Part shown: positions 50,206-59,727 of the stretch, one piece after another
How positions within the stretch are numbered: position 1 is the first letter of the stretch
Layout of the letters: each line of letters starts with the position of its first letter
Assembly: GCA_905193145.1 (NCBI GenBank)
Contig: CAJJNP010000002.1
Location: 3,341-67,340, forward strand
Direction: 5' to 3'
Length of the DNA stretch: 64,000 nt
Origin: an uncultured Odoribacter sp.
GTDB taxonomy: Bacteria; Bacteroidota; Bacteroidia; Bacteroidales; Marinifilaceae
Program-made: the position numbers and the translations under genes
The notes under the pieces: generated by a model
Database searches by the model: none
What the model was told of the DNA's origin: nothing
The model's input: the letters and a program-made list of their open reading frames with translations, nothing else

Positions 50206-50213
50206 CAAAGATA
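50206..50213 (-). promoter_or_regulatory. -7 element of relA/spoT
   Basis: The minus strand reads TATCTTTG, an exact match, 21 bases before the ATG at 50185. The -33 spacing is not well met. Confidence 0.5.
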
Positions 50214-50241
50214 ATAAAATTTTATTATCAACCATATTATC

Positions 50242-51075
50242 TTAACATATTTGCACGTGTCGGCAGATAATTTTTTCTCCCATAAAAACTCCGCCCGTCC
50301 GTTCAAATATTTCTGCCTTATCTGTAGTATAGTAACTTACACTTTCTCCTTTCGACAGACAAGTTTCCATCTCCGGATGCCGCAACAGGTAATCTTTCAA
50401 ACTATCAGCAACGATATGCCCCTGTCCGATAATCCGCACATGCTCTGGCACCATCTGTTGAATCAAAGGACGCAGCAACGGATAATGCGTACAGGCCAAA
50501 ACAATCGTGTCCAAAAGCGGATCTGCAGTAAACAGTTCGTTCAAATATTTCCGAACAAAATACTCCGCACCTTCACCGGACAACTCATTGTTTTCAACCA
50601 ACGGCACCCACATCGGACAAGCCAATTGTGTGATATGGAATTTCTCCTTTCCAAACAATTTCTCTATTTCTATCGGATATGAGTCGGAAGCCACCGTACC
50701 GCGTGTGGCCAATATGCCGATGTGTCCGTTTTCCGAATAGTCAGCCAACGCCTCCACACTCGGCCGAATCACGCCCAACACCCTTTTGTGTGCATCTATC
50801 AACGGCAAGTCCACTTGCTGTATTGTTCTCAAAGCTTTTGCAGAAGCCGTATTGCAAGCCAGAATCACCAGACGGCATCCCATCTCAAACAACTTTCTCA
50901 CAGCCTCGCCTGTATAATGATATACAGCCTCAAACGAGCGGGAGCCATAAGGAGCTCTGGCATTATCCCCCAGATAAATATAATCATATTGTGGCAACTC
51001 CCGGATGATCTCTTTTAAAATCGTGAGACCACCGTAACCGGAATCAAACACACCGATACATTCTCCCTGCTTCAT
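50242..51075 (-). CDS. murI: Glutamate racemase
   Basis: 277 aa. The catalytic pair is C74 in LACNTASAK and C195 in LACTHYPL; the first binding motif is GVFDSGYGGLT with D11, and GDNARAPYGSRS forms a phosphate-free substrate loop typical of the family. It supplies D-glutamate for peptidoglycan. It follows the ompH gene, but a strong terminator lies between them, so it probably needs its own start; only a weak TACTTTTA box is seen directly before it. Confidence 0.95.
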   Translation of the reverse strand: MKQGECIGVFDSGYGGLTILKEIIRELPQYDYIYLGDNARAPYGSRSFEAVYHYTGEAVRKLFEMGCRLVILACNTASAKALRTIQQVDLPLIDAHKRVLGVIRPSVEALADYSENGHIGILATRGTVASDSYPIEIEKLFGKEKFHITQLACPMWVPLVENNELSGEGAEYFVRKYLNELFTADPLLDTIVLACTHYPLLRPLIQQMVPEHVRIIGQGHIVADSLKDYLLRHPEMETCLSKGESVSYYTTDKAEIFERTGGVFMGEKIICRHVQIC

Positions 51076-51086
51076 AACGTATAAAA

Positions 51087-51112
51087 GTAAAAAAAGCCGC
51101 CTAAAAGGCGGC
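51087..51112 (-). terminator. Terminator of the nadK-uppS-bamA-ompH unit
   Basis: GCCGCC (51096-51101) pairs with GGCGGC (51107-51112), loop TAAAA, then seven T residues on the minus strand. Confidence 0.92.
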
Positions 51113-51132
51113 CTCCATATCGTTGATAAATC

Positions 51133-51645
51133 TTATTGCAGACCCAATTTTTTCTTTACCAAAGGAAGTACATCTTCTGTATTGTCTGCATTGAAAAGAA
51201 TACCTCCCTGACTCATATCAAAGATATAGGTAAAACCATTCTCTTTACCCACAGCCTTGATTGCATTCAAGGCTTTATCCATAATCGGCTGCATCAATTC
51301 TGCCTGTGTTTTTTCCAAATTATCCATTGCAATCTGCTGGAAGCTCTGGATTCTCTGCTGCAGTTCCTGCAGTTCCTGTTCTTTAGAAGCGCGGATAACG
51401 TCAGACATGGTTTTTCCGTTTTTAGAATATTCGTCCAACTTCACCTTAAATTGCTCCTGCATATTTGTCAATTCTTTTTCTATCTCAGCCTGTTTAGTCT
51501 CCATTGTCTTGCGGGCAGAGGCCATTTCCGGCATTGCCTGAATCAATTTCTGAGTTTCAATGTGTCCCAATTTCACCTGTGCAGAGACACCCATTGCGGT
51601 TAATAAAAATGCGACAACCGCTACTAATTTAATCATATTCTTCAT
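51133..51645 (-). CDS. OmpH/Skp-family periplasmic chaperone
   Basis: 170 aa. The signal peptide ends after GVSAQ (about residue 22). The rest is a long coiled coil (about 45-130, KQAEIEKELTNMQEQF and others) flanked by beta strands, the jellyfish-like Skp architecture. It escorts outer-membrane proteins across the periplasm to BamA, which is encoded just upstream. Only one ompH copy is present here. Confidence 0.93.
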   Translation of the reverse strand: MKNMIKLVAVVAFLLTAMGVSAQVKLGHIETQKLIQAMPEMASARKTMETKQAEIEKELTNMQEQFKVKLDEYSKNGKTMSDVIRASKEQELQELQQRIQSFQQIAMDNLEKTQAELMQPIMDKALNAIKAVGKENGFTYIFDMSQGGILFNADNTEDVLPLVKKKLGLQ

Positions 51646-51724
51646 ACTTTCTGGTTTTTATTTCTATTTCAATAATCATCGTGTCACAAAAATAGTAAAA
51701 TAAATCCACTAACCAAGGATTTCA

Positions 51725-54286
51725 TTAAAATTCCTGGCCCAATACAAAGTGGATTTGTGAGCCTGCAGCTCCGTCACGTCCGGGCACTTTGTCGAATCCA
51801 TATCCCCAGTCGATACCCAACAGACCGAACATCGGCAAGAACACACGCAAACCGACACCGGCAGAACGGTAAAGGTTGAACGGTTCAAAATCCTTCAACT
51901 CATACCAAGAGTTACCGGCTTCCAGGAATGCCAATGCATAAATTGTAGCCGACTGAGCCAATGAAATCGGATAACGCACTTCCATGGTCAACTTAGAATA
52001 CAGACTTGCATCCGAAGAATTCGGAGCCAGGAAGCTGGATCCTGCATTGGTCAACGCACCATTCTCATATCCTCTCAAACCGACATACTCACGTCCATAC
52101 AAACTATATCCGGACATACCGTCACCACCCATCTCATATCCTTCAAACGGAGAACGCTTATGCTTGTCGAAATGTCCCAAATAACCATACTGAGCTCCGG
52201 CATACAACACCAGTTTTTCATTTCTGTCAAGCGGCATAAACACCTTGCCCTGGAATTTCCATTTGTGGAACTCAATCCAACGGTATTTATCTCTATCCTT
52301 GATATTAGGACTTGAATAATCCTTGCTTGTAAACCAAGAGTAAGGAGGTGTAAAGGTCAAACCCAAAGTAAAGTCTGAACCGCGACGGGTGTACAACGGA
52401 TTGTCAATAGAACTACGACGCAATTGTACGGCAAATGACAAGTTGTTTGAACTTCCGTCCTGGATGATATAATATGCCCAGTTTTTCAACATATAACGTT
52501 GATAAGACACCTCTGTATACATGGTAAAATAGTCATCCGGCCATTTAATACGTCGTCCCAAACCGGCACTTAAACCGAATGTTGACATTCTCTGGCTTTC
52601 ATCAAATCGCTCGCTTGCTTTCAGAGAATTACCCACCAAATAAGACTTATAATAGTTGCTGGAATAACCTGTCTGACGAGAATAATATGCCGACACACTC
52701 AAAGAGTTTGGCTTTTTACCGCCCAACCACGGTTCGCGGAAAGAAACACTGAATGAAGTGTAATACTTACCATTGGTCTGCGCCTTCAAGCTCAACATCT
52801 GACCATCACCCTGTGGCAACGGACGATATGTTTCCCAATTAAAGATATTACGCATAGAGAAGTTGGTAAAGGTCAAACCGATAGAACCGATAATCATACC
52901 GGCACCCCAACCTCCGGAAATTTCTATTTTATCATTAGCTTTTTCCACCAGATTATATTCGATATCCACCGTTCCCGCTTCCTGATTCGGATTCACCGGA
53001 TTCGGAACAATCTTTTCCGGGTCGAAATGTCCCAAGTTAGCCAACTCACGTACACTTCGGATGATATCTTCACGGCTGAACAATTCACCGGGATAGGTAT
53101 AAAGTTCACGACGAATTACATGTTCGTGCGTTCTGTCATTACCTTTAATAATGACACGGTCTATCGTTGCCTGCGGACCTTCCAACAAACGAATTTCCAC
53201 ATTAATCGAGTCCTTACCGACCACCGTTTCAATCGGCATTGCTTGAAAGAACAGATAGCCTTGATTCAAATAGAAGTAATTGGCTACAGCATCTTCATCC
53301 TCTCTCAAACGCTCTTCAAAGTACTTTTTATTATAAGTATCTCCCTTGCTGATATTCAAAAGACGGGACAACTTGTCGGAATCCACCACCGTATTTCCCA
53401 CCCAGGTGATATTATTATAGAAATACTTATTTCCCTCCTCTACATCGATGTAGACTTTCACCCGGTTTGGCGAAACCTGCACCACACTGTCCGCAATAAT
53501 AGAGGCGTCACGGTATCCCAATTCATTATACTTATCCAACAAATTATATTTGTCATCTTCGTAATTGGTCTCAATATATTTCGACGACTTAAAGAAATTA
53601 GCCAAGCTCTTTTCTTTCGTTTTCTTCATCGCCCCTTTCAGTTTGCGGTCTTTCACCTCTTCATTACCGGTAATCACCACCTCGCTGATTTTGATTTTAC
53701 TCTTTCTCTCCACCGACACATCCAATATCACGAAATTCGGTGCATTAGGATCATCCCGCTGCAACACCTTCACATCCATATTATAATACCCCTTCTCCTT
53801 AAAGTACTTCTCAATAATATGTTTCAAATTGGAAATCATATTGTCGGTCACCTGAGTACCCGGCAGCGGATTGATTTTCTCCTTAATTTTAGTCTCCTCC
53901 GACTTTTTAATACCGATATAGTTAATGCCCGATAACTTATGCCGCTCAGTCAGGTTCATAATCAAGAACACCTTATTCCCCTCCACTCGGTCAACAGAAA
54001 TCGTAACATTCGAAAACAACCCCTGAGAATACAGACGCTTAATTGCTTTTGTAATAGCATCTCCAGGGATTTTAATTTCACTACCAAACTGCAAACCGGC
54101 CAACTGAATCAACGTACCCGGGTCATACTGGTCGCCCAATCCGGTCACTTCGATTCCCCCAATCACATAGGTTTTAGGACTTGAATAAAACACTTCCGGA
54201 TGGTCTGTCGTGCCTGAATTCTGCGCAACGACCTTTCCTACAGCAAAAAAAATTATCAGTATACCAAGAATTACTTTACCAATCAT
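51725..54286 (-). CDS. bamA: Outer-membrane protein assembly factor BamA
   Basis: 853 aa. The signal peptide ends near VVAQN. Five POTRA-like repeats fill about 40-440 (for example VTGLGDQYDPGTLIQLAGLQ), then the 16-strand Omp85 barrel to the C-terminal SQIHFVLGQEF. The POTRA row and the lid-loop-type GYEMGGDGMSGYSLYGREYV are typical. It inserts beta-barrel proteins into the outer membrane. uppS ends 3 bases before it, so it follows uppS closely; ompH comes 79 bases later. Confidence 0.96.
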   Translation of the reverse strand: MIGKVILGILIIFFAVGKVVAQNSGTTDHPEVFYSSPKTYVIGGIEVTGLGDQYDPGTLIQLAGLQFGSEIKIPGDAITKAIKRLYSQGLFSNVTISVDRVEGNKVFLIMNLTERHKLSGINYIGIKKSEETKIKEKINPLPGTQVTDNMISNLKHIIEKYFKEKGYYNMDVKVLQRDDPNAPNFVILDVSVERKSKIKISEVVITGNEEVKDRKLKGAMKKTKEKSLANFFKSSKYIETNYEDDKYNLLDKYNELGYRDASIIADSVVQVSPNRVKVYIDVEEGNKYFYNNITWVGNTVVDSDKLSRLLNISKGDTYNKKYFEERLREDEDAVANYFYLNQGYLFFQAMPIETVVGKDSINVEIRLLEGPQATIDRVIIKGNDRTHEHVIRRELYTYPGELFSREDIIRSVRELANLGHFDPEKIVPNPVNPNQEAGTVDIEYNLVEKANDKIEISGGWGAGMIIGSIGLTFTNFSMRNIFNWETYRPLPQGDGQMLSLKAQTNGKYYTSFSVSFREPWLGGKKPNSLSVSAYYSRQTGYSSNYYKSYLVGNSLKASERFDESQRMSTFGLSAGLGRRIKWPDDYFTMYTEVSYQRYMLKNWAYYIIQDGSSNNLSFAVQLRRSSIDNPLYTRRGSDFTLGLTFTPPYSWFTSKDYSSPNIKDRDKYRWIEFHKWKFQGKVFMPLDRNEKLVLYAGAQYGYLGHFDKHKRSPFEGYEMGGDGMSGYSLYGREYVGLRGYENGALTNAGSSFLAPNSSDASLYSKLTMEVRYPISLAQSATIYALAFLEAGNSWYELKDFEPFNLYRSAGVGLRVFLPMFGLLGIDWGYGFDKVPGRDGAAGSQIHFVLGQEF

Positions 54287-54289
54287 ATA

Positions 54290-55060
54290 TCATTTTTTAC
54301 TTACTTGCTCACCCGTCATGCCAAAACGCCGTTCACGTTTTTGAAAATTACGGATTGCCAAATATAAATCATCTTTTTCAAAATCAGGCCAAAATTTAGC
54401 GAGAAAATAAAATTCAGTATAAGCACACTGCCAAAGAAGGAAATTACTTAACCGGCATTCTCCGCTGGTCCGCACCAATAAATCAGGATCAGGAATTCCT
54501 GCCGTAGTCAGATAATTGGCAAAACAATTATCTCCAACACCTTCTAAATCAGCAATCTTTCCATTCTTATAATCTTCTGCCATTTTTTTTGCTGCCTCCA
54601 AAATCTCCCAACGGGCACCATAGCTCAAAGCCAAAATCAAAGTCACACCGGTATTTCCAGCCGTCTGCTGAATCAATCCTTCCATTTTTTTCCACACCAT
54701 CTCCGGCAAATCCGTTGTATGTCCGATCACCTGAATGCGCACGTTCTGCCGCATCAAATCCGGAGTTTCCCGAATAATGGCATCCACCATCAACCCCATC
54801 AACGCATCAACCTCAGCCTTCGGCCGATTCCAATTTTCTATTGAAAAGGTGTACAATGTCAAATATTTCAACCCAATTTCCCCGGCAGCCTCCACCACCC
54901 TCTTCACTGCATCAACGCCAGCCTTGTGACCATAGACCCGATCCAAGCCACGTTCTTGCGCCCAACGGCCATTACCATCCATAATAATAGCCACATGTTC
55001 CGGCAGTCCCGCAGCAACAATCTCTTTCTGTATATCACTCATAGAATCTGTTATTTTCAC
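54290..55060 (-). CDS. uppS: Isoprenyl transferase (undecaprenyl diphosphate synthase)
   Basis: 256 aa from the longest start; the Met at 55042 (MSDIQKEIVAAG) is an equally good choice. The catalytic Asp is D28 in IIMDGNGRWAQ, the first conserved region of the cis-prenyltransferases. The later SNFLLWQCAYTEFYF region and the C-terminal RRFG are also conserved. It builds the C55 lipid carrier for cell-wall synthesis. Neighbours bamA (3 bases after) and nadK (33 bases before) form one unit. Confidence 0.96.
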   Translation of the reverse strand: MKITDSMSDIQKEIVAAGLPEHVAIIMDGNGRWAQERGLDRVYGHKAGVDAVKRVVEAAGEIGLKYLTLYTFSIENWNRPKAEVDALMGLMVDAIIRETPDLMRQNVRIQVIGHTTDLPEMVWKKMEGLIQQTAGNTGVTLILALSYGARWEILEAAKKMAEDYKNGKIADLEGVGDNCFANYLTTAGIPDPDLLVRTSGECRLSNFLLWQCAYTEFYFLAKFWPDFEKDDLYLAIRNFQKRERRFGMTGEQVSKK

Positions 55061-55093
55061 AAAAAACGCCCAAAGATAAAAACAAAATCACGA

Positions 55094-56002
55094 TTATTCA
55101 CGACAACCCCGCCATTTTTCATTCCTTTCATCTTCTCCCCACTTCAATTTTCTCCTCAAAGTCTCATAATAATTATGTCCCGGCAAATTCACGACATTCA
55201 ATTTTCTATCGCTACGTCGGATTGTCAGACGACAAGAATCCTCCATCGGACGGATACGCGAATCCGTACTCAGAATAAAATTCCCGGACCTGCTCTCCAC
55301 TTTCAGCCGAATCTCAGCATCAGCCGGCACTACCAACGGACGCATACTTAAATTATGAGGACAAATCGGCGTAAGGATAATATTATGACACTCAGGACTC
55401 ACAATCGGACCGCCACCACTCATGGAATAAGCCGTCGAACCTGTAGGTGTTGCCACCACCAAACCGTCAGCCCAATAGGTTGTCAAAAAGACATCACCGA
55501 TATATGCATGAATATTCAGCAACGAAGCTGTAGCCTCCTTCTGTACACCCACCTCATTCAACGCATAATCAAAACCCTGCATCTCCCTGCCGTCTACATT
55601 CAACTGCAACATCTCACGCTGCTCCAACTCATACTGTCCCCGGACAATACACTCCACAGCCCTGTCAATTTCATCCGCACGTACATTAGCCAAAAAACCC
55701 AGACGTCCGCTATTCACCCCCAACACAGGCACACCGCTGTCACGGATATATTCCACCGAATCCAAAAATGTGCCGTCTCCTCCAAAGCTCAACAACATAC
55801 CTACCTCGTCCGCAGGCAAAACACTTTTCCCGAATAAATCCTCAAAACCGGGAGCATATCCGAAACGCGTCTGCAACAAAGACGCAAAACCGACCTCACA
55901 CACCACCTTAACGTCATGTTTCCTCAGACATGCCACCAGATTCTGCAAAGCCGGCAAATATTCCTCTCCGATATTCTTTCCGTAAATAGCGACTTTCATC
56001 AT
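55094..56002 (-). CDS. nadK: NAD kinase
   Basis: About 302 aa from the Met at 56002 or the adjacent one at 55999 (MKVAIYGKN). The frame reaches 56047, but the -7 box at 56026-56033 puts transcription start near 56021, and the protein family begins with this strand. The ATP site SFGGDGTFLD has the catalytic Asp, then NSGRLGFLANV and VATPTGSTAYSMSGGGP follow. It phosphorylates NAD to NADP. It heads the nadK-uppS-bamA-ompH unit. Confidence 0.95.
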   Translation of the reverse strand: MMKVAIYGKNIGEEYLPALQNLVACLRKHDVKVVCEVGFASLLQTRFGYAPGFEDLFGKSVLPADEVGMLLSFGGDGTFLDSVEYIRDSGVPVLGVNSGRLGFLANVRADEIDRAVECIVRGQYELEQREMLQLNVDGREMQGFDYALNEVGVQKEATASLLNIHAYIGDVFLTTYWADGLVVATPTGSTAYSMSGGGPIVSPECHNIILTPICPHNLSMRPLVVPADAEIRLKVESRSGNFILSTDSRIRPMEDSCRLTIRRSDRKLNVVNLPGHNYYETLRRKLKWGEDERNEKWRGCRE

Positions 56003-56025
56003 AGACCTAACTATTTGAAGTTGCG

Positions 56026-56033
56026 CAAATATA
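56026..56033 (-). promoter_or_regulatory. -7 element of the nadK unit
   Basis: The minus strand reads TATATTTG, an exact match, about 24 bases before the nadK start. It supports the 56002 start over 56047. Confidence 0.6.
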
Positions 56034-56115
56034 AATAACAAATTCAAATATCACACACAGTATTCAGATATAATATATTTTTTTCGAAACAGATAATTTA
56101 TTCATCTCTTTTTTC

Positions 56116-56123
56116 TACCTTTG
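56116..56123 (+). promoter_or_regulatory. -7 element of the small acidic protein gene
   Basis: TACCTTTG, an exact match, about 36 bases before the ATG at 56159. No matching -33. Confidence 0.55.
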
Positions 56124-56158
56124 CCCTTATAACCTTGAAATTTAAACATTAAAAAAAC

Positions 56159-56443
56159 ATGTTACCTAAATTCCTTATCGCCGACAATTCACAGGAGGCA
56201 CTCGACTTAGTTTACGTCGTACACACAGAAAACCCACGCTGTATTATTCAATGCGATCTGGACGGTTTCTACAGTAATCAGAAAATTTACTGGATTGACG
56301 AAGAACCACTCAGTCAAGACGACATCGACACCCTAATGGAGGAAGCCGAAGAATTTTATGAAAACGAGCTGGACAACCAAGAGGATGTATACGATGAAGA
56401 AGAAGACGAAGAAGATTTACCATCTAAAAAAATGAGACAATGA
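56159..56443 (+). CDS. Small conserved acidic protein of unknown function
   Basis: 94 aa. The first 55 residues (MLPKFLIADNSQEALDLVYV, then CIIQCDLDGFYSNQKIYWIDE) form an alpha/beta segment; the rest is an acidic tail of Glu and Asp (about 60-90). It resembles small conserved Bacteroidota proteins without a known role. It overlaps the start of the next gene by 4 bases (56440-56443), and with it and the DUF368 gene forms a tightly coupled unit. Confidence 0.82.
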   Translation: MLPKFLIADNSQEALDLVYVVHTENPRCIIQCDLDGFYSNQKIYWIDEEPLSQDDIDTLMEEAEEFYENELDNQEDVYDEEEDEEDLPSKKMRQ

Positions 56444-57996
56444 CCTATACAGAAGAAGACCTTCATAATTTTGAGCACAGAGGCATCAAAGCAGAAACCA
56501 TTGACCGCCAGCTGGCAAATTTCCAAAAAGGCTTTGATTATATAAACCTCTCCGAACCGGCCACTACAGACAACGGAATCATCCACACCTCACCGGAAGA
56601 AGAAGAACACCTGATAGAGACTTACGACCAAGCCCGCGAAAATACCGACATCATCAAAATGGTGCCAGCCTCCGGGTCTGCCACCCGTATGTTCAAAGAC
56701 CTCTTTGCATTTATGGACAACTATCACGGCACCACCGAAGAGTTTCTTGATTTTGTTCAACACAAAGAGCCGGGAAGCATGCACTATTTCTTTGAGAAAC
56801 TGGACGAACTTCCTTTTTACGAACACCTAGCCAATGTCATGTGGAAAGACGGCAAGGACATCAACAAAATGATAGAAAAGCGAGATTTCAACGAAATATT
56901 GAAATACATCCTTTCCAAAAAAGGGCTCAACTATGGCAACACCCCCAAAGGGCTGATCGATTTTCATATCTACCGTGATTTCGTGCGCACGGCATTTGAC
57001 GAACACATTGTCGAAGCTGCCATGTATGCCAGCAACAACAAAACAGCCCAGCTTCATTTCACCGTATCCGAAGAATATCAGAACTTGTTCCAGGCTCGTC
57101 TGAAAAAAGTGACTAAAGTCTTTGAAAAGATGTTCGGTGTAAAATATGATGTCAGTTTCTCTATCCAGAAGCCTTCAACCGACACGGTCAGTATCGATTC
57201 AGAAGGAAATCTGCTACGTGATGAAGAGGGACAGATTGTCTTCCGTCCGGGAGGTCACGGCGCCCTCATCCACAATCTAAACGAACTGGATGCAGACATC
57301 ATTTTCATCAAAAACATAGACAATGTAATCCCCGACCGTGCCAAAAACGATACCGTAAAATACAAAAAGATACTGGCCGGCATACTGCTTGATGTACAAC
57401 AGAAAGTATTCGACTTCCTGGCCATCCTGAATGGCACACCGTCAGAAGAGCAACTGTTGGAAATCGAAAGCTACCTGACATCTGTCGGCTACAAAGAGGC
57501 AGAAGGCAAAACATTCCAAAACCAGACAGAACGCATCGAACACCTGAAAAGCCTTTTAGACCGTCCGATACGTGTATGCGGAATGGTAAAGAACGAAGGA
57601 GAGCCCGGAGGCGGACCTTTCTGGGTAAAGGCAAAAGACGGAAGTTCACGCCTGATGATTGTAGAATCGGCACAAATCAACATACAAGACAAAGGACAAA
57701 AAGAAATATTTGAGCAATCGACCCATTTCAATCCTGTCGACATTGTATGTGCCACGAAAAACTATAAAGGTCAAAAATTCAACCTTGAAAAATTCATTGA
57801 CGAAGACCAAGGCTTTATCACCGCCAAGTCATACAAGGGCAAAGATATCAAAGTACAAGAATTGCCCGGCTTATGGAACGGAGCCATGGCCAACTGGATT
57901 ACCGTCTTTGTAGAGGTGCCTTTATCCACCTTTACGCCGGTGAAGACCGTTTTCGACCTTTTCCGTTTTGAACACAGAAATGTAATAAGACGATGA
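56440..57996 (+). CDS. DUF4301 family protein
   Basis: 518 aa, cytoplasmic. Near the N-terminus is VPASGSATRMFKDLFAF (about residues 72-88), which resembles the nucleotide loop of sugar-nucleotide transferases. Further conserved-looking stretches are PGGHGALIHNLNELDADIIF and RVCGMVKNEGEPGGGPFWVK. The reaction is not established. It overlaps the preceding gene by ATGA and the following DUF368 gene by 4 bases (57993-57996), so translation is coupled across all three. A nucleotidyltransferase-type activity linked to envelope precursors is an inference. Confidence 0.82.
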   Translation: MTYTEEDLHNFEHRGIKAETIDRQLANFQKGFDYINLSEPATTDNGIIHTSPEEEEHLIETYDQARENTDIIKMVPASGSATRMFKDLFAFMDNYHGTTEEFLDFVQHKEPGSMHYFFEKLDELPFYEHLANVMWKDGKDINKMIEKRDFNEILKYILSKKGLNYGNTPKGLIDFHIYRDFVRTAFDEHIVEAAMYASNNKTAQLHFTVSEEYQNLFQARLKKVTKVFEKMFGVKYDVSFSIQKPSTDTVSIDSEGNLLRDEEGQIVFRPGGHGALIHNLNELDADIIFIKNIDNVIPDRAKNDTVKYKKILAGILLDVQQKVFDFLAILNGTPSEEQLLEIESYLTSVGYKEAEGKTFQNQTERIEHLKSLLDRPIRVCGMVKNEGEPGGGPFWVKAKDGSSRLMIVESAQINIQDKGQKEIFEQSTHFNPVDIVCATKNYKGQKFNLEKFIDEDQGFITAKSYKGKDIKVQELPGLWNGAMANWITVFVEVPLSTFTPVKTVFDLFRFEHRNVIRR

Positions 57997-58931
57997 GTAA
58001 AAGAAATTACCCTTTATTAATATTGCGAGGATGCGCCATGGGAGCTGCAGACGTTGTGCCTGGAGTTTCCGGTGGCACCATCGCTTTCATTACCGGTATT
58101 TACGAAGAATTGATTGACTCCATCAAGGCTGTCGACCTGCAGGCTGTCAAATTGCTGTTAAAGTTCAAGCTGGCGGAATTCTGGAAAAAAATCAATGGCA
58201 ATTTCCTCATTTCAGTCATAGCAGGAATAGGCATTTCCATATTCTCTCTAGCGAAACTGATGACCTGGTTATTGGAAAACCATCCTATATATATATGGTC
58301 GTTCTTTTTCGGGCTTATCATTGCTTCATCTGTACTGGTAGCCAAAGAGATTAAAAAATGGAACATCTTCACGGTCATATCGCTCATTCTGGGAGCCGTC
58401 ATAGCCTATGGGATTACCGTGATGACACCTTCAGAAACCCCGGACAGCTGGTGGTTCATCATCCTTTCAGGAGCCATTGCCATCTGTGCGATGATACTGC
58501 CCGGTATTTCAGGAGCATTCATCCTGCTGCTCATGGGTAAATACACCTATATATTAGGAGCCGTCAGCGCCTTCAACATCGGCGTACTGTTGCTTTTTGC
58601 AGTAGGAGCCGTAGCAGGGATTACCAGTTTTTCCCACTTATTGTCATGGCTGCTCAAACACCATCATACTGCCACCGTATCCCTATTGACCGGCTTTATG
58701 GTAGGTTCCCTGAACAAAGTGTGGCCTTGGAAAGAGACACTCCAGACCTACACAGACAGCCACGGAGTGGAAAAAGCCTTGGTAGAAAGCAATATTTCAC
58801 CGGTACATTTCGGCGAACTGACCGGTAGCGACCCATTGCTATGGCAAGCAATCCTCATGTGCATAGCCGGTTTCCTTCTCATTTGGGGAATCGAAACTCT
58901 CGGCCGCAAAATGAGTGACAAACGAGCATAA
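57993..58931 (+). CDS. DUF368-family membrane protein, PopT-type undecaprenyl phosphate translocase
   Basis: 312 aa, about eight to nine membrane segments. The family signatures GAADVVPGVSGGTIAFITG (near the N-terminus) and AMILPGISGAFILLLMG (second repeat) are present, the inverted-repeat transporter pattern of DUF368. Members of this family were shown in other bacteria to recycle undecaprenyl phosphate across the membrane (PopT). The overlap with DUF4301 and the nearby uppS (2.9 kb away, other strand) fit a role in lipid-carrier supply, though the family assignment does not prove it. Confidence 0.88.
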   Translation: MSKRNYPLLILRGCAMGAADVVPGVSGGTIAFITGIYEELIDSIKAVDLQAVKLLLKFKLAEFWKKINGNFLISVIAGIGISIFSLAKLMTWLLENHPIYIWSFFFGLIIASSVLVAKEIKKWNIFTVISLILGAVIAYGITVMTPSETPDSWWFIILSGAIAICAMILPGISGAFILLLMGKYTYILGAVSAFNIGVLLLFAVGAVAGITSFSHLLSWLLKHHHTATVSLLTGFMVGSLNKVWPWKETLQTYTDSHGVEKALVESNISPVHFGELTGSDPLLWQAILMCIAGFLLIWGIETLGRKMSDKRA

Positions 58932-58935
58932 CACC

Positions 58936-59676
58936 ATGAAAACATTCGGTATACTGGGTTATCCGCTCACCCACACCTATTCTCCCGCATATTACAACGG
59001 ACGGTTTGCACGAGAATCCATCGAAGCAGAATACCGGACATTTGAAATAGCAGACATAACAGATTTGCCCCATCTTCTGGGGCAAATCCCAAATCTGCGC
59101 GGTTTCAACGTCACCATTCCCCACAAGGAAAACATACTGCTCTACCTGGACTATATCAGCGAAGAGGCACAAGCCATTGGAGCCGTCAACTGCGTTTCCG
59201 TCGAATACCGAAACGGACGCCCCTACCTGACAGGCTACAACACCGACATGGAAGGCTTTCGGAACGCCCTGACAGCCTTTATTCCTACAGGAATCGACCA
59301 AGCCCTCGTTCTGGGCAACGGCGGAGCAGCCAAAGCCATACGTTATGCCCTCCAGACTCTCGGCATCACCCCCCTCACCGTATCCCGTACCCCTCAAAAG
59401 CCGGGACAAATCGGTTATGCCGATATTGCCAACCACCTTTCCACCCATCGCCTCATCGTAAATACCACCCCATTAGGCACATACCCGGACATACAAAGTT
59501 GTCCCCCCATCCCCTATGAGCTACTGACACCGGAACATTATCTTTTTGACCTGGTCTACAATCCTTCTATAACAACCTTTATGCAAAAAGGAGAAAAAGC
59601 AGGAGCCCATACGTGCAATGGCTATGCCATGCTACTCGGACAGGCAGAAAAAAATTGGAATATTTGGGAGCTATGA
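58936..59676 (+). CDS. aroE: Shikimate dehydrogenase
   Basis: 246 aa from the Met at 58936 (MKTFGILGYPL), 4 bases after the DUF368 stop; the frame also extends upstream into that gene. Catalytic K64 in NVTIPHKENIL, N85 and D104 are conserved; the substrate-binding HSxSP loop is HTYSP, with Thr in place of the first Ser. The NADP site is NGGAAKAI. It reduces 3-dehydroshikimate in aromatic amino acid synthesis, which makes the iorAB operon next door, also on aromatic metabolism, a meaningful neighbour. Confidence 0.93.
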   Translation: MKTFGILGYPLTHTYSPAYYNGRFARESIEAEYRTFEIADITDLPHLLGQIPNLRGFNVTIPHKENILLYLDYISEEAQAIGAVNCVSVEYRNGRPYLTGYNTDMEGFRNALTAFIPTGIDQALVLGNGGAAKAIRYALQTLGITPLTVSRTPQKPGQIGYADIANHLSTHRLIVNTTPLGTYPDIQSCPPIPYELLTPEHYLFDLVYNPSITTFMQKGEKAGAHTCNGYAMLLGQAEKNWNIWEL

Positions 59677-59692
59677 ATATTTTATCCGGTTC

Positions 59693-59723
59693 TTGCATTA
59701 TTCAAAGAATATCCCTATCTTCG
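59693..59723 (+). promoter_or_regulatory. Promoter of iorAB
   Basis: TTG (59693-59695), a 20-base spacer and TATCTTCG (59716-59723), one mismatch at -7. The start is predicted near 59728, giving a leader of about 158 bases before iorA. Confidence 0.65.
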
Positions 59724-59727
59724 CAAA

